Below are positions 35,940-44,768 of a stretch of 46,700 nt of DNA, in pieces. How positions within the stretch are numbered: the stretch's first letter is position 1; the number at the start of each line of letters is the position of its first letter. The stretch covers positions 1 through 46,700 of the forward strand of contig NZ_JACJQJ010000066.1 in NCBI RefSeq assembly GCF_014696615.1, in the 5' to 3' direction. Source of the DNA: Nostoc linckia FACHB-104 (GTDB taxonomy: Bacteria; Cyanobacteriota; Cyanobacteriia; Cyanobacteriales; Nostocaceae). The notes below the pieces were generated by a model. The model was not told the DNA's origin. It ran no database searches and saw only the letters and a list, made by a program, of their open reading frames with translations. The position numbers and the translations under genes are program-made.

Positions 35940-38036
35940 TTATAAATGTTGCAAAATTAAATGATTACGCTCAGTTAATCTTGCTTGCCACTTAGGTTCT
36001 ACAACAATCGTGCTAATCTTTTCTACAATAATGGCAGGGCCATTAATAATATCTTCTGGTTGCAAATCCTCTCGGCGATAAACGGGTGTATTATGCCATT
36101 GTTCGTTAGCAAACATTCTAACTTGCTCAACAGATTGAGGCTTTTTATCTAAAGAACGAGTACGACTAACTAAAGGTTCTGCCGGAGTATCCATTTTTTG
36201 AATTAATTCAACTGAGACAGATTCAACAATTAATTGCTTTTCAAGTTGAACGAAACCATAACGAGATTTATGTTCAGCTTCAAAACTTTCTCGCATTGCT
36301 GCTGCATCAAGATTGAAATCAATAGTTAATATTGAGTTAGTACCTGCATATTTTAAATTTAGTTTAGCAACTATTTCTTGTTTTTGATTATTGTAATAAT
36401 CGCTAATTTCATTTGCTGCTTGATTCACTAAATTAATGATTAAATGTTGTAAGTCTGGTATTAATGATGATGTTAAAGCCTGTTCTACTCCCTTTTCTCT
36501 AATAGCGCGGATATCAGCTAATCCCATACCATAAGCAGATAAAACCCCAGCATAAGGGTGCAAAAATATCTTTTTCATGCCTAAAGTATCAGCAATTAAA
36601 CAAGCAACTTGTGCGCCAGCACCGCCAAAACAACAAAGTACATATTGAGTGACATCATAACCACGTTGCAGACTGATTTTTTTAATTGCATTTGCCATAT
36701 TCTCTACTGCGATCGCAATAAATCCTGCGGCTACTTGTTCGGGTGTACGATTGTTACCTGTTGCTGTTTTTATATCTTGTGCTAACTGAGTAAATTTAGC
36801 TGTGACAATCTCTTGATCTAATGGTAAATTGCCCTCAATTCCAAAAACTGCCGGAAAATATTGTGGGTGAATTTTACCTAGCATCACATTAGCATCAGTT
36901 ACAGCTAAAGGGCCGCCACGTCGATAACAAGCAGGGCCAGGATTAGAACCAGCCGATTCTGGCCCCACGCGATAACTAGAACCATCAAAAAACAAAATTG
37001 AACCGCCACCAGCAGCAATTGTATTAATTGCTAATACAGGAACTCGCATCCTTGCACCAGCAATTTCTGACTCTAATTGACGTTCATACTCTCCTTTAAA
37101 ATGGGCAACATCTGTACTAGTTCCGCCCATATCAAAGGTAATAACTAACTCAAAACCTGCCCTTTTACTAGTTTGAACTGCACCAACAATTCCCCCAGCC
37201 GGGCCGCTTAAAATACTATCTTTACCTTGAAATTGTTGGGCTGCAACTAAACCACCGTCAGATTTCATAAACATTAATCTGACTCCAGGTAACTGACTTG
37301 CTACCTGGTTAACATAGCGTCGCAATATCGGGGTTAAATAAGCATCAACAACTGTTGTATCACCGCGACTTACTAATTTCATTAACGGGCTAACTTGATG
37401 AGAAACAGATATTTGTGTAAATCCAATTTCTTGAGCAATTTGATATACTTGTTGCTCATGAACAGGATAGCGATCGCTGTGCATAAAAACAATGGCACAA
37501 CTGCGAATGCCTGTGTTGTAAACTGCTTGTAAGTCTTGTTTAACTTGTGCAAGATTGACAGCAGTTAATTCATTACCTTGAGCATCATAGCGTTCTTCTA
37601 CTTCAATTACCTGCTCATAAAGCATCGTTGGTAAAACGATATGACGGGCAAAAATATCAGGACGATTTTGGTAGCCAATTCGCAATGCATCTTTAAAGCC
37701 TTTAGTAATTAGAAGTAAGACGCGATCGCCTTTTCTTTCCAATAGTGCATTTGTGGCTACTGTTGTCCCCATTTTTACTACTTCTATAGCTTCAGTGGGA
37801 ATAGGTTCAGTATTTGCAATACCAATAATATCCCGAATACCTTGGATAGCTGCATCTTGATATTGCTCAGGATTTTCTGAGAGTAATTTATATATTATGA
37901 TCCATTGCTGTTTAGGCAGGTTCACAATTAAAAACCGTTCCGGATGGGTTAATAATCTATCTATAATTTTCTGATTATTTGTAACGGCAACAATATCTGT
38001 GAAGGTTCCGCCTCTGTCAGCAAAGAATTTTAACAT
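35940..38036 (-). CDS. hyuA: Hydantoinase A / oxoprolinase A-type subunit
   Basis: 698 residues. The N-terminus FFADRGGTFTDIVAVT is the phosphate-binding loop of the actin-like ATPase fold, with the second one in VITFDMGGTSTDVAHFKGEY. Family motifs GGSILFFDGSSYRVGPESAG and NPGPACYRRGGPLAVTDANV are intact, as is CCFGGAGAQVACLIAD. With HyuB it should hydrolyse ATP to open a lactam ring such as 5-oxoproline from glutathione turnover. It is the first gene of the three-gene operon. Confidence 0.92.
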   Translation of the reverse strand: MLKFFADRGGTFTDIVAVTNNQKIIDRLLTHPERFLIVNLPKQQWIIIYKLLSENPEQYQDAAIQGIRDIIGIANTEPIPTEAIEVVKMGTTVATNALLERKGDRVLLLITKGFKDALRIGYQNRPDIFARHIVLPTMLYEQVIEVEERYDAQGNELTAVNLAQVKQDLQAVYNTGIRSCAIVFMHSDRYPVHEQQVYQIAQEIGFTQISVSHQVSPLMKLVSRGDTTVVDAYLTPILRRYVNQVASQLPGVRLMFMKSDGGLVAAQQFQGKDSILSGPAGGIVGAVQTSKRAGFELVITFDMGGTSTDVAHFKGEYERQLESEIAGARMRVPVLAINTIAAGGGSILFFDGSSYRVGPESAGSNPGPACYRRGGPLAVTDANVMLGKIHPQYFPAVFGIEGNLPLDQEIVTAKFTQLAQDIKTATGNNRTPEQVAAGFIAIAVENMANAIKKISLQRGYDVTQYVLCCFGGAGAQVACLIADTLGMKKIFLHPYAGVLSAYGMGLADIRAIREKGVEQALTSSLIPDLQHLIINLVNQAANEISDYYNNQKQEIVAKLNLKYAGTNSILTIDFNLDAAAMRESFEAEHKSRYGFVQLEKQLIVESVSVELIQKMDTPAEPLVSRTRSLDKKPQSVEQVRMFANEQWHNTPVYRREDLQPEDIINGPAIIVEKISTIVVEPKWQARLTERNHLILQHL

Positions 38037-38247
38037 TGCTCTGTTTATTTAATGCTCTAGAAGTAGGATAACAATGGGATGGATTCTATTTATATTTTTA
38101 GCAACACCAATTTAAAAAATGATTGCGACAGATGGATCGCCCAAAAGCTTGGTTAATCAATCTTTTACAATCTAAAATCCAAAATGGTATAACATTCAGG
38201 TGTAAAATTTGTTATTGCGTTAGAGTACAGCACCATCAAAAATTTAA

Positions 38248-38275
38248 GGTGCGTTAGCCTACGGCATAACACACC
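38248..38275 (-). terminator. Palindromic repeat downstream of rel
   Basis: GGTGCGTTA and TAACACACC pair with one mismatch around GCC/GGC. It lies about 55 bases after the rel stop on the minus strand and resembles the palindrome at 33701-33727. Confidence 0.4.
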
Positions 38276-38329
38276 CTACTTCTTAATTACCTGTACCTAC
38301 TGAATAATAGAGGGGCATCATTGCCCCTA

Positions 38330-40603
38330 CTACTCTTCAAGCTGACCGACGCGACGTATATTGAGAATATCGCTCATTTTTTTAATTTGGGTAAACACTT
38401 GTTCTAGCTGTGGGCGATCGCGTATTTCTATCCCTAAGTCCATCAAAGCTGGTTGTCCGATCGCAGTTTTTACCTGAGCATGGCGAACATTGATTCCCTG
38501 GTCGCTTAAACGTGACAAAATGTCTTTTAACACTCCCACGCGATCCAGTGCTTCAATTTGCACATTGACGGGATAAGTATGGGGACGCGCGCTATGTTCG
38601 GCGGCGGTGTTCCAGCCTACTGGTACTAGACGTTCATATTCTACGCTTTCAAGATTATTACACCCTTGGCGATGAATAGAAATTCCGCGACCGCGGGTAA
38701 CTACACCAATAATCTGTTCGCCTGGAATGGGAGTACAACACCCAGCTAGGTGATACACCAAACCTTCTACTCCAACTATTGGCGAATCGCTGGCGCGGGA
38801 ATGAGTTGTTGGTGCATCCCGCAAAGCTTTGCTGCTGGAGGCTGACTCTTTGGGTAAAAATGGGGGTGCTACAACCATAGGTTGTTGTGCTTTCACCACT
38901 TCTCGCCAACGGTTCAGTACTAAGTTCAGCGTAATTTCGCCGTAACCCAAACCTGCAAGTAAATCTTCGACGCTGTGGTAGTTACATTTTTCTGCCACAC
39001 TCTGCATAGCATCTGATTTCAGCAGACTCTCGAAACCAGTTTTCCCAAGTTCTTTTTCTAATAATTCCCGGCCTCGTGCCACATTTTCTTCGCGGCGCGA
39101 TCGCTTATACCATTGTTTAATCCGATATTTGGCTGCGGAAGTTCTGACAAAATTCAACCAATCCAAACTAGGATGGCAGTTCTTTTGGGTCATGACTTCT
39201 ACAATATCGCCATTGTGCAATCGCGTTGACAGTGGAACCATACGCCCATTGACTTTAGCCCCAGCACAGTGGTTACCTACTTCTGTATGAATACGATAGG
39301 CAAAATCTATACTTGTAGAACCAGGACTTAAAGGAATTACATCACCTTTAGGGGTGAAAACATAAACATCATCTTCAAATAAATTATCTTTGACGCTATC
39401 AAGATACTCTTGAGCATCCTTTAAATCGCTTTGCCATTCTAGGAGTTGCCGCAACCATGTAAATTTCTCATCTGTGGCTGTTAAATGGCTATTATTAGAA
39501 TTGCCTGTTTCTTTATATTTCCAGTGGGCAGCAATCCCATACTCAGCAATATGGTGCATTTCCATTGTCCGGATTTGCACTTCTAATGGACGACCAGTCA
39601 GTCCAATTACGCCCGTATGTAATGACTGATAACGGTTCGGTTTTGGTAGCCCAATATAATCTTTAAATCTACCAGGAATAGGACGGAAGGCATCATGAAC
39701 TACGGCTAAAGCACGATAGCATTCTTCATTGGTCTCAACAATAATCCGCAGTGCTGCCAAATCATAGATTTCATGAAATTCTTTTTGCTGTCGTTGCATC
39801 TTTTGGTAAATACTATAAAGATGCTTAGGACGACCGCTAATATCAAGGCATTTAATGCCGGCTTGTTGTAGGCGATCGCGTAAAATTGCTGTAGCCTTAG
39901 CTAATTTTTCTTCTCGTGATGTCCGTTTCTCAGAAACGTGCTGTTGAATTTCGCGGAAAGCTTCTGGCTCTAAATATTTAAAAGATAAATCTTCTAATTC
40001 CCATTTCAAGTGCCAGATCCCCAAACGATTAGCTAAGGGTGCAAAAATATCTCGTGTTTCTTGTGCAATGCGACGGCGTTTTTCATCTGGCATAAATTGC
40101 AGAGTTCGCATATTATGCAAACGGTCAGCCAACTTTACCACAATGACACGAATATCCTGTGCCATTGCCAAAAACATCCGTCGGAAGTTTTCTGCTTGAC
40201 TTTCGGTTTTGCTTTTGAAATTGATTTTAGAAAGTTTAGTGACACCTTCTACTAATTGCCGGACTTCTGAACCAAATAGCTCTTCTATTTGTTCAATTGT
40301 AATCTCTGTATCTTCGACTACATCATGGAGAAATCCAGCTGCTATCATAGCAGCACTACCGCCTAAGTCACGCAGTAATCCAGCCACTGCAACGGGATGA
40401 CAAATGTATGGTTCTCCCGATTTTCGGTATTGCCCTTGATGGAGTTGATAAGCGAATTGGAATGCCCTACCAATTAACACTGTATCATTATGCCTTCGAT
40501 CATCTTCCCCTGCACCGTCATTTCTGAATGACTCTTTTAAACATTTCTTGAGCCACTCCGGAAGAGGAACATCAATGGAAGAATTGAGAACTATGGTACT
40601 CAT
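38330..40603 (-). CDS. rel: Bifunctional (p)ppGpp synthetase/hydrolase
   Basis: 757 residues from the ATG at 40603 (MSTIVLNSSIDV). A TTG 16 codons upstream is less likely. The HD hydrolase domain has YICHPVAVAGLL, AAGFLHDVVEDTEI and KLADRLHNMRTL, all intact. The synthetase domain contains RFKDYIGLPKPNRYQSLHT. A TGS domain (DVYVFTPKGDVIPLSPGSTS) and a C-terminal ACT domain (NVQIEALDRVGVLKDILSRL) follow. The protein should both make and degrade the stringent-response alarmone. It is divergent from the patD-like gene, sharing a roughly 300-base upstream region that contains a hairpin. Confidence 0.95.
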   Translation of the reverse strand: MSTIVLNSSIDVPLPEWLKKCLKESFRNDGAGEDDRRHNDTVLIGRAFQFAYQLHQGQYRKSGEPYICHPVAVAGLLRDLGGSAAMIAAGFLHDVVEDTEITIEQIEELFGSEVRQLVEGVTKLSKINFKSKTESQAENFRRMFLAMAQDIRVIVVKLADRLHNMRTLQFMPDEKRRRIAQETRDIFAPLANRLGIWHLKWELEDLSFKYLEPEAFREIQQHVSEKRTSREEKLAKATAILRDRLQQAGIKCLDISGRPKHLYSIYQKMQRQQKEFHEIYDLAALRIIVETNEECYRALAVVHDAFRPIPGRFKDYIGLPKPNRYQSLHTGVIGLTGRPLEVQIRTMEMHHIAEYGIAAHWKYKETGNSNNSHLTATDEKFTWLRQLLEWQSDLKDAQEYLDSVKDNLFEDDVYVFTPKGDVIPLSPGSTSIDFAYRIHTEVGNHCAGAKVNGRMVPLSTRLHNGDIVEVMTQKNCHPSLDWLNFVRTSAAKYRIKQWYKRSRREENVARGRELLEKELGKTGFESLLKSDAMQSVAEKCNYHSVEDLLAGLGYGEITLNLVLNRWREVVKAQQPMVVAPPFLPKESASSSKALRDAPTTHSRASDSPIVGVEGLVYHLAGCCTPIPGEQIIGVVTRGRGISIHRQGCNNLESVEYERLVPVGWNTAAEHSARPHTYPVNVQIEALDRVGVLKDILSRLSDQGINVRHAQVKTAIGQPALMDLGIEIRDRPQLEQVFTQIKKMSDILNIRRVGQLEE

Positions 40604-40800
40604 AAAAAGAGAACTAAAGGTGATCTGTGGATAAAGTTTAGAAAGGAGCAAACTAACAGCATCGCCGCAGGAAAATGCTAATGCCCAAAGACCGGTAGAA
40701 AAAACTTGAGAAGATGATTACTAATTGTTATTTGTTATGGTAACCATCGAGTGGAAGCTTTAAGTTACATAATTCCAAATATATATTTCTGGCAAATAAA

Positions 40801-40822
40801 GCCTCAAAGCATGACTTGAGGC
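40801..40822. promoter_or_regulatory. Hairpin in the rel/patD divergent region
   Basis: GCCTCAA, an 8-base loop and TTGAGGC form a perfect 7-bp stem. On the minus strand it is followed by TTTATTT, so it could attenuate transcription in the rel leader. On the plus strand it would lie in or upstream of the patD leader. Confidence 0.4.
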
Positions 40823-40900
40823 TTCTAGTTCTAAAAAGAGCTGAAGAAAGTTTATTGTAGAAAAATTACTTGACATTAATACTATCTTAACTACCACTGG

Positions 40901-41257
40901 ATGTCTCTAAATCAAGAGAAATATCAGGACTTGGCAAATTTGTTAGAGCAATTCCGCTCTGATGCCAACAAGACCACACTAGATGCAACTGAACTGCGAC
41001 AGCGTTTAGCCTCCTTAAATCAATTGTTTGGGCAGCAGATTCTACCTTTACCTGAACTGAATTCGCGAGAGCAGTCTTATCGGACAGAGATTGGCAAGCA
41101 GTTGCGCCTATTGGAAATTGACATAATGTTTTTCCAAGGAGCAAGGCAGGTATCAACTGCACAAGCTAGGCTGCAAACCATTAGCGATCGCTTGAAAACT
41201 CTCATCCAATATTGCGATGCTATTCTGCGACCAGAAGATACAGAGGAAAAATCATAA
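40901..41257 (+). CDS. patD: Heterocyst frequency control protein PatD-like
   Basis: 118 residues, helical and soluble, with no Cys. It reads MSLNQEKYQDLANLLEQFRS, then LRQRLASLNQLFGQQILPLP and QLRLLEIDIMFFQGARQVST. This matches my recollection of PatD, the NtcA-regulated protein of Anabaena that limits heterocyst number and interacts with the cell-division protein FtsZ. If right, the host makes heterocysts. A GTA-N7-TAC sequence lies about 45 bases upstream, one base short of the NtcA consensus spacing. It is divergent from rel. Confidence 0.65.
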   Translation: MSLNQEKYQDLANLLEQFRSDANKTTLDATELRQRLASLNQLFGQQILPLPELNSREQSYRTEIGKQLRLLEIDIMFFQGARQVSTAQARLQTISDRLKTLIQYCDAILRPEDTEEKS

Positions 41258-41376
41258 TTGATTTCCTTTTGATCTAGTTTATTTATCATCCCACCTATGA
41301 TTGACAGTTGACAGCTATTTTGACAACAAGTTGTAAACTACGTAAATATCGTGATTGAGGGGTGGTATTGGGGAGT

Positions 41377-41475
41377 GGGGACTGGGGACTGGGGACTGGG
41401 GACTGGAGATGAGGGGGATGAGGGAGAAACCCTATCACCAATTACCCATTACCCATTACCAATTACCAATTACCC
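41377..41475. repeat. Two heptanucleotide tandem repeat blocks
   Basis: GGGACTG units repeat about four times at 41377-41406. CATTACC / AATTACC units repeat at 41438-41475. Both have a 7-bp period (STRR class). They directly precede the transporter relic at 41488. Confidence 0.75.
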
Positions 41476-41487
41476 TATGCCCAATTC

Positions 41488-41613
41488 CTTGAAGCAGCAG
41501 TTTTGTCTTTTGCAGATATCTTTCGAGTTGTGGGAGTGGCGTTTCTCTGCTCATTACCTTTATTACTCTTTTTAGGCAAAGGTGGCACGGGAGCAAAAGC
41601 ACCAGTACATTAA
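41488..41613 (+). pseudogene. C-terminal relic of a DHA2-type MFS efflux transporter
   Basis: The frame starting at 41488 reads LEAAVLSFADIFRVVGVAFL, then about ten hydrophobic residues and GKGGTGAKAPVH with a stop at 41611. This is the pattern of the last transmembrane helix and tail of EmrB/DHA2 drug exporters. Everything upstream is replaced by heptamer repeats, so only about 41 residues remain. It is too short to function. The rest of 41614-42052 is AT-rich and holds nothing recognisable. Confidence 0.5.
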
Positions 41614-42052
41614 GTGCGAGTTGCTTTAAATAGTAGGTGAAGACAGCAGAGGGAGCATTGGAAACTTCTTGCCTATACCCCATGCCCCATTCCCTATACC
41701 CATATAAGTAAATATTATAAGCAGTATTACTTATTTATATGATTTGTCTATTTCCTTGCTCAGGTTCAAAGTATATTTTGGATCTTATATGTCAAGGTTT
41801 CATGACATTTTAGAGCAAGTAAATTTTTTAATCAATGAATTTAAATTTTCTACTGCGGAGAATGCTGATTTAGGGCTTAAACTTTCTGTTCATTAGATGG
41901 AAATCTTATCTGATAAATCTAATTTAAGATTCCACCTATTGGCAGAGTTTAGGTATTTTTCTAGCTAATTTACTAACCAAGATTAGCTAAGCCAGTAAAT
42001 ACAGGGAATTTTTTTGTTTTCAGACTGTTATTTGTAGTTGCTGTAGAGATTT

Positions 42053-42646
42053 ATGAAAGGTTATTTACCCAAAGGGTGGCTTTCTTCAACATATTTAAGC
42101 AGATTTAATTATCAATATGCTCAGGAGAAATGGAAAAGTTACTGCTTTAAAATACGTGGGACTAGACGTTCGTCGGCTTTAGATAGGCCTCACCACAGAC
42201 ACATCTTTTGGAGTTGGTGCGGCAGTTTTATTGGCATAGCAGCAACAGCTTACCTTTCTATAAAAATGAATTCTCCTTTATTGATGGCTCCTTTTGGTGC
42301 GACAAGCGTATTAATCTTTGGTATACCTGATAGTCCTTTAGCCCAACCTCGAAATGTAATTGGTGGTAATTTTGTAGCAGCATTAGTTAGCCTGACTATT
42401 CTGCATCTTTTCGGTTCAGAACCTTGGGCTATGGGAATGGCAGTAGCTACAGCTATTGGGATAATGCAACTTACTGCAACCTTACATCCTCCTTCTGGTG
42501 CTGTTGCATTAGTTGTGATGATGACAAAAGCATCCTGGCAATTTCTGTTAACTCCCGCCTTAGAAGGTTCAATAATTTTGGTACTCTGTGCTGTGGTATT
42601 CAATAATTTGGCACATGAGCGAACATACCCTAAGTATTGGTTCTAA
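42053..42646 (+). CDS. HPP-family integral membrane protein
   Basis: 197 residues. After a basic cytoplasmic N-terminus (about 1-60, rich in Arg, Lys, Tyr) there are about four or five membrane spans from residue 62. The family signature is clear: LMAPFGATSVLIFGIPDSPL, QPRNVIGGNFVAALVSL, and LHPPSGAVALVVM, which gives the family its name. HPP proteins include a plastid/cyanobacterial nitrite transporter; the substrate here is not established. A strong hairpin follows the stop. Confidence 0.85.
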   Translation: MKGYLPKGWLSSTYLSRFNYQYAQEKWKSYCFKIRGTRRSSALDRPHHRHIFWSWCGSFIGIAATAYLSIKMNSPLLMAPFGATSVLIFGIPDSPLAQPRNVIGGNFVAALVSLTILHLFGSEPWAMGMAVATAIGIMQLTATLHPPSGAVALVVMMTKASWQFLLTPALEGSIILVLCAVVFNNLAHERTYPKYWF

Positions 42647-42652
42647 AAGTTA

Positions 42653-42689
42653 GCGTTGCTGTCTATCCGTGAGCGGGATTCAGCAACGC
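42653..42689 (+). terminator. Hairpin after the HPP gene
   Basis: GCGTTGCTG and CAGCAACGC form a perfect 9-bp stem, with additional ATCC/GGAT pairing inside. It starts 7 bases after the stop. No T-run follows, and the CAGCAACGC arm belongs to the repeat family seen at 845-913. Confidence 0.5.
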
Positions 42690-42758
42690 CAAGCTTTCTA
42701 TGTGTAGATTAAAGAGGCGATCGCAATTAAAATTCAGCCTATTCAGCCTGTGATGCCA

Positions 42759-43277
42759 TTAAGAAGCATTGCTATCTGTAATTTGCTCTTTAGCTGAATC
42801 AACTTCTCCTGCTAACTCTTGGCGGGTTGAAGCTTTCAAGAAATAGCGAGAAACAAACCAGATGACATAGCTAAATCCAATCAACTGAAAAAATGAAGCT
42901 AAAAATGGAATATCATCGATGGCATCTGTAATTGCCACTAACATTCTGAGGGCAATTACTGTTGCTACAAGCACAGCAAAGCTAATGACAAGAAAATTGT
43001 ATTCATTGATGAAATTAGCTACATTTTTCGGCAACCTTTCCAAAAATTCCGCAGTTTTTTTACCTATTTCTGTACCTTGATTTTCAGATTGAGCTTCATC
43101 TGTTACCGTTGACAAAGTTTCTGCGGCTGAACTGTCAATTTTTGCCTTATCGGTTGTATAAGGAGGCTCAACATATCTTGGTGGTTGTACTTGAGTTTGC
43201 ATAGTTTTTTTAGAGAAATTGTTCATTTTCGGATGTGATATTACCATTCCGGCAGTTTTTAGTCTGTTTTTCATCAA
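42759..43277 (-). CDS. CAAD-domain membrane protein
   Basis: Up to 172 residues; the start could be the first Met or internal Mets at about residues 18 and 26, as no ribosome-binding site decides. An acidic, low-complexity N-terminal half (Gln/Pro/Ser/Thr-rich) leads to two predicted membrane spans around residues 92-150 (FLVISFAVLVATVIALRM and ASFFQLIGFSYVIWFVSRYF). This matches the CAAD domain, which anchors some cyanobacterial aminoacyl-tRNA synthetases in thylakoids and also occurs as stand-alone proteins like this one. The related plant CURT1 proteins curve thylakoid membranes. Confidence 0.85.
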   Translation of the reverse strand: MMKNRLKTAGMVISHPKMNNFSKKTMQTQVQPPRYVEPPYTTDKAKIDSSAAETLSTVTDEAQSENQGTEIGKKTAEFLERLPKNVANFINEYNFLVISFAVLVATVIALRMLVAITDAIDDIPFLASFFQLIGFSYVIWFVSRYFLKASTRQELAGEVDSAKEQITDSNAS

Positions 43278-43523
43278 CCAATGGGATATATTTGCCCTCT
43301 CAAAAGTTATAAAATTATTCTTTAAAATTGAGTAGCTAAATCAAAACCGCAGTTTTGCTATTCATAAAATAAAACTAGTATGGGTAAGAACGAATGCACT
43401 TACTTCAATCAACATTGCTGCCCAGATCCGCTAAAGTCAGTGACATTATTCTGTAGTGACTGTTTACTCTAGTGTTGCAAAATCTCTAATTACCAGTTAC
43501 CAACTATTGATTTAAATCTTGAT

Positions 43524-43553
43524 AAAAAAACTCCCACTGCAAGAACAGTGGGA
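43524..43553 (-). terminator. Orphan Rho-independent terminator on the minus strand
   Basis: On the minus strand TCCCACTG, a short loop and CAGTGGGA form a perfect 8-bp stem followed by G and T7. No minus-strand gene is visible between it and 44769. It therefore probably ends an unannotated small transcript. Confidence 0.8.
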
Positions 43554-44085
43554 TAAAACAATCTATTTCGATTCAATTCTGAGCTTAACACGCTGTTTTT
43601 CAATACACATCAAGATGAAATTTAGATGAAATCCTGATGCTTGTCTAGATAAAAATATTTATTACCTCATTTATATATTGCGATCGCACCAAGGAAATTT
43701 CTTTATTTACTAAACAAAACAAATTTAGAAATTGATTTTATAAATAAATATTTAAATTGTAATCTCTGATGACTTTGAGCATCTTTTTAGTCCTCATAAG
43801 TTAACTGAAACGCCTTACCTGAATGATTACTATAACTGAGTACATCAATTATCTGAAATATGCTATATGTCATCCCCTGATAGGTATAAAATTCAGCAGT
43901 AACCAATATTTTTATAATTCTCTCGAGAGATTATTTAAGTTTATAGTTGCCGACTCTGGCTAAATATGAGATGCCATGCATTGAAATTAATACTCATGAG
44001 TCTACCTTAGGGTGATGCATTGATAGGCAAAAATTCCTTAACCTAAGTTGAGAGTTCAATAAAAAGGTATAAGGAAAAAATTTGT
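43554..44085. other. Intergenic stretch that may encode a small RNA
   Basis: About 530 bases, AT-rich, without a plausible large gene on either strand. Between 43278 and 43523 there is also no gene. The orphan terminator at its left edge implies a minus-strand transcript starting somewhere here. One minus-strand mini-frame near 43780-43800 has a GAGGA ribosome-binding site but is only about 13-19 codons long. Confidence 0.35.
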
Positions 44086-44655
44086 ATGACAGCAAATGTT
44101 TCTAGTGATATCAACAAGAGTGATAATAAGTCTCTATTAACAGGTATTCTCTTAATTGTGTTAGGGGTTATTGCGATCGCAATGCCTACTATCTCCACAA
44201 TTTTTGCAGAAACCTGGGTAGCAGTGATTCTGGCTTCTGCTGGATTTGCCAAACTTTTCTATGCATATAACACCCGCGAGTCAGGCGGCTTTCTTTGGAA
44301 ACTACTATTAGGCGTACTCTACATTGCAACGGGTATCATGCTGTTGATTTACCCTTCTACGGGTATTTTCACATTGACTCTATTGTTGGGTAGCTTCTTA
44401 TTAACTGAAGGTGTTTTCGAGTTAATTCTGGCATTTAAACTGCGTCCCCAACAAAACTGGACATGGGTTTTAGGCGACGGGATTATCACATTAGTATTAG
44501 GTGCAATGATTTGGTTCCAGTGGCCCTTTAATGCACCTTGGGTAATTGGAACTCTATTAGGTGTTAGTATTCTGTTCACTGGCGTTTCCCGGTTGATGCT
44601 GTCTTGGAATCGTTCTAATTTAGACCACCCTGATCAAGCCGCGGGATCTGCTTAA
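44086..44655 (+). CDS. HdeD-family membrane protein (DUF308)
   Basis: 189 residues with about six hydrophobic spans from residue 14 onward. The typical repeated pattern LLTGILLIVLGVIAIAMP, LLLGVLYIATGIMLLIYP and LGDGIITLVLGAMIWFQWP identifies the DUF308/HdeD fold. In E. coli HdeD contributes to acid resistance at high cell density; the cyanobacterial role is not known. AAGGA lies about 11 bases before the ATG. The gene appears monocistronic. Confidence 0.88.
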   Translation: MTANVSSDINKSDNKSLLTGILLIVLGVIAIAMPTISTIFAETWVAVILASAGFAKLFYAYNTRESGGFLWKLLLGVLYIATGIMLLIYPSTGIFTLTLLLGSFLLTEGVFELILAFKLRPQQNWTWVLGDGIITLVLGAMIWFQWPFNAPWVIGTLLGVSILFTGVSRLMLSWNRSNLDHPDQAAGSA

Positions 44656-44672
44656 GCCTGTGGTATCTTTTA

Positions 44673-44705
44673 GGGTGAGCATTGCACGGAATTCTACACT
44701 CACCC
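44673..44705. terminator. Hairpin between hdeD and the GST gene
   Basis: GGGTGAG and CTCACCC form a perfect 7-bp stem with a 19-base loop, 17 bases after the HdeD stop and between convergent genes. Two HIP1 octamers follow. Confidence 0.4.
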
Positions 44706-44768
44706 GAATTAAGCGATCGCACTATTTGCATGATGTTAATTGAAGTGAATGCGATCGCCTTTGATTTT

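Noticed and set aside
40857-40870. NtcA-like site upstream of patD
   Set aside because: The spacing reads GTA-N7-TAC, one base short of the GTA-N8-TAC consensus, so it is not called as a site.
41377-41475. Possible CRISPR array
   Set aside because: Units are 7 bp and contiguous, without spacers; no cas genes are in the window.
41351-41575. Plus-strand frame of 74 codons
   Set aside because: It is translated tandem-repeat DNA; the real signal nearby is the transporter relic in another frame.
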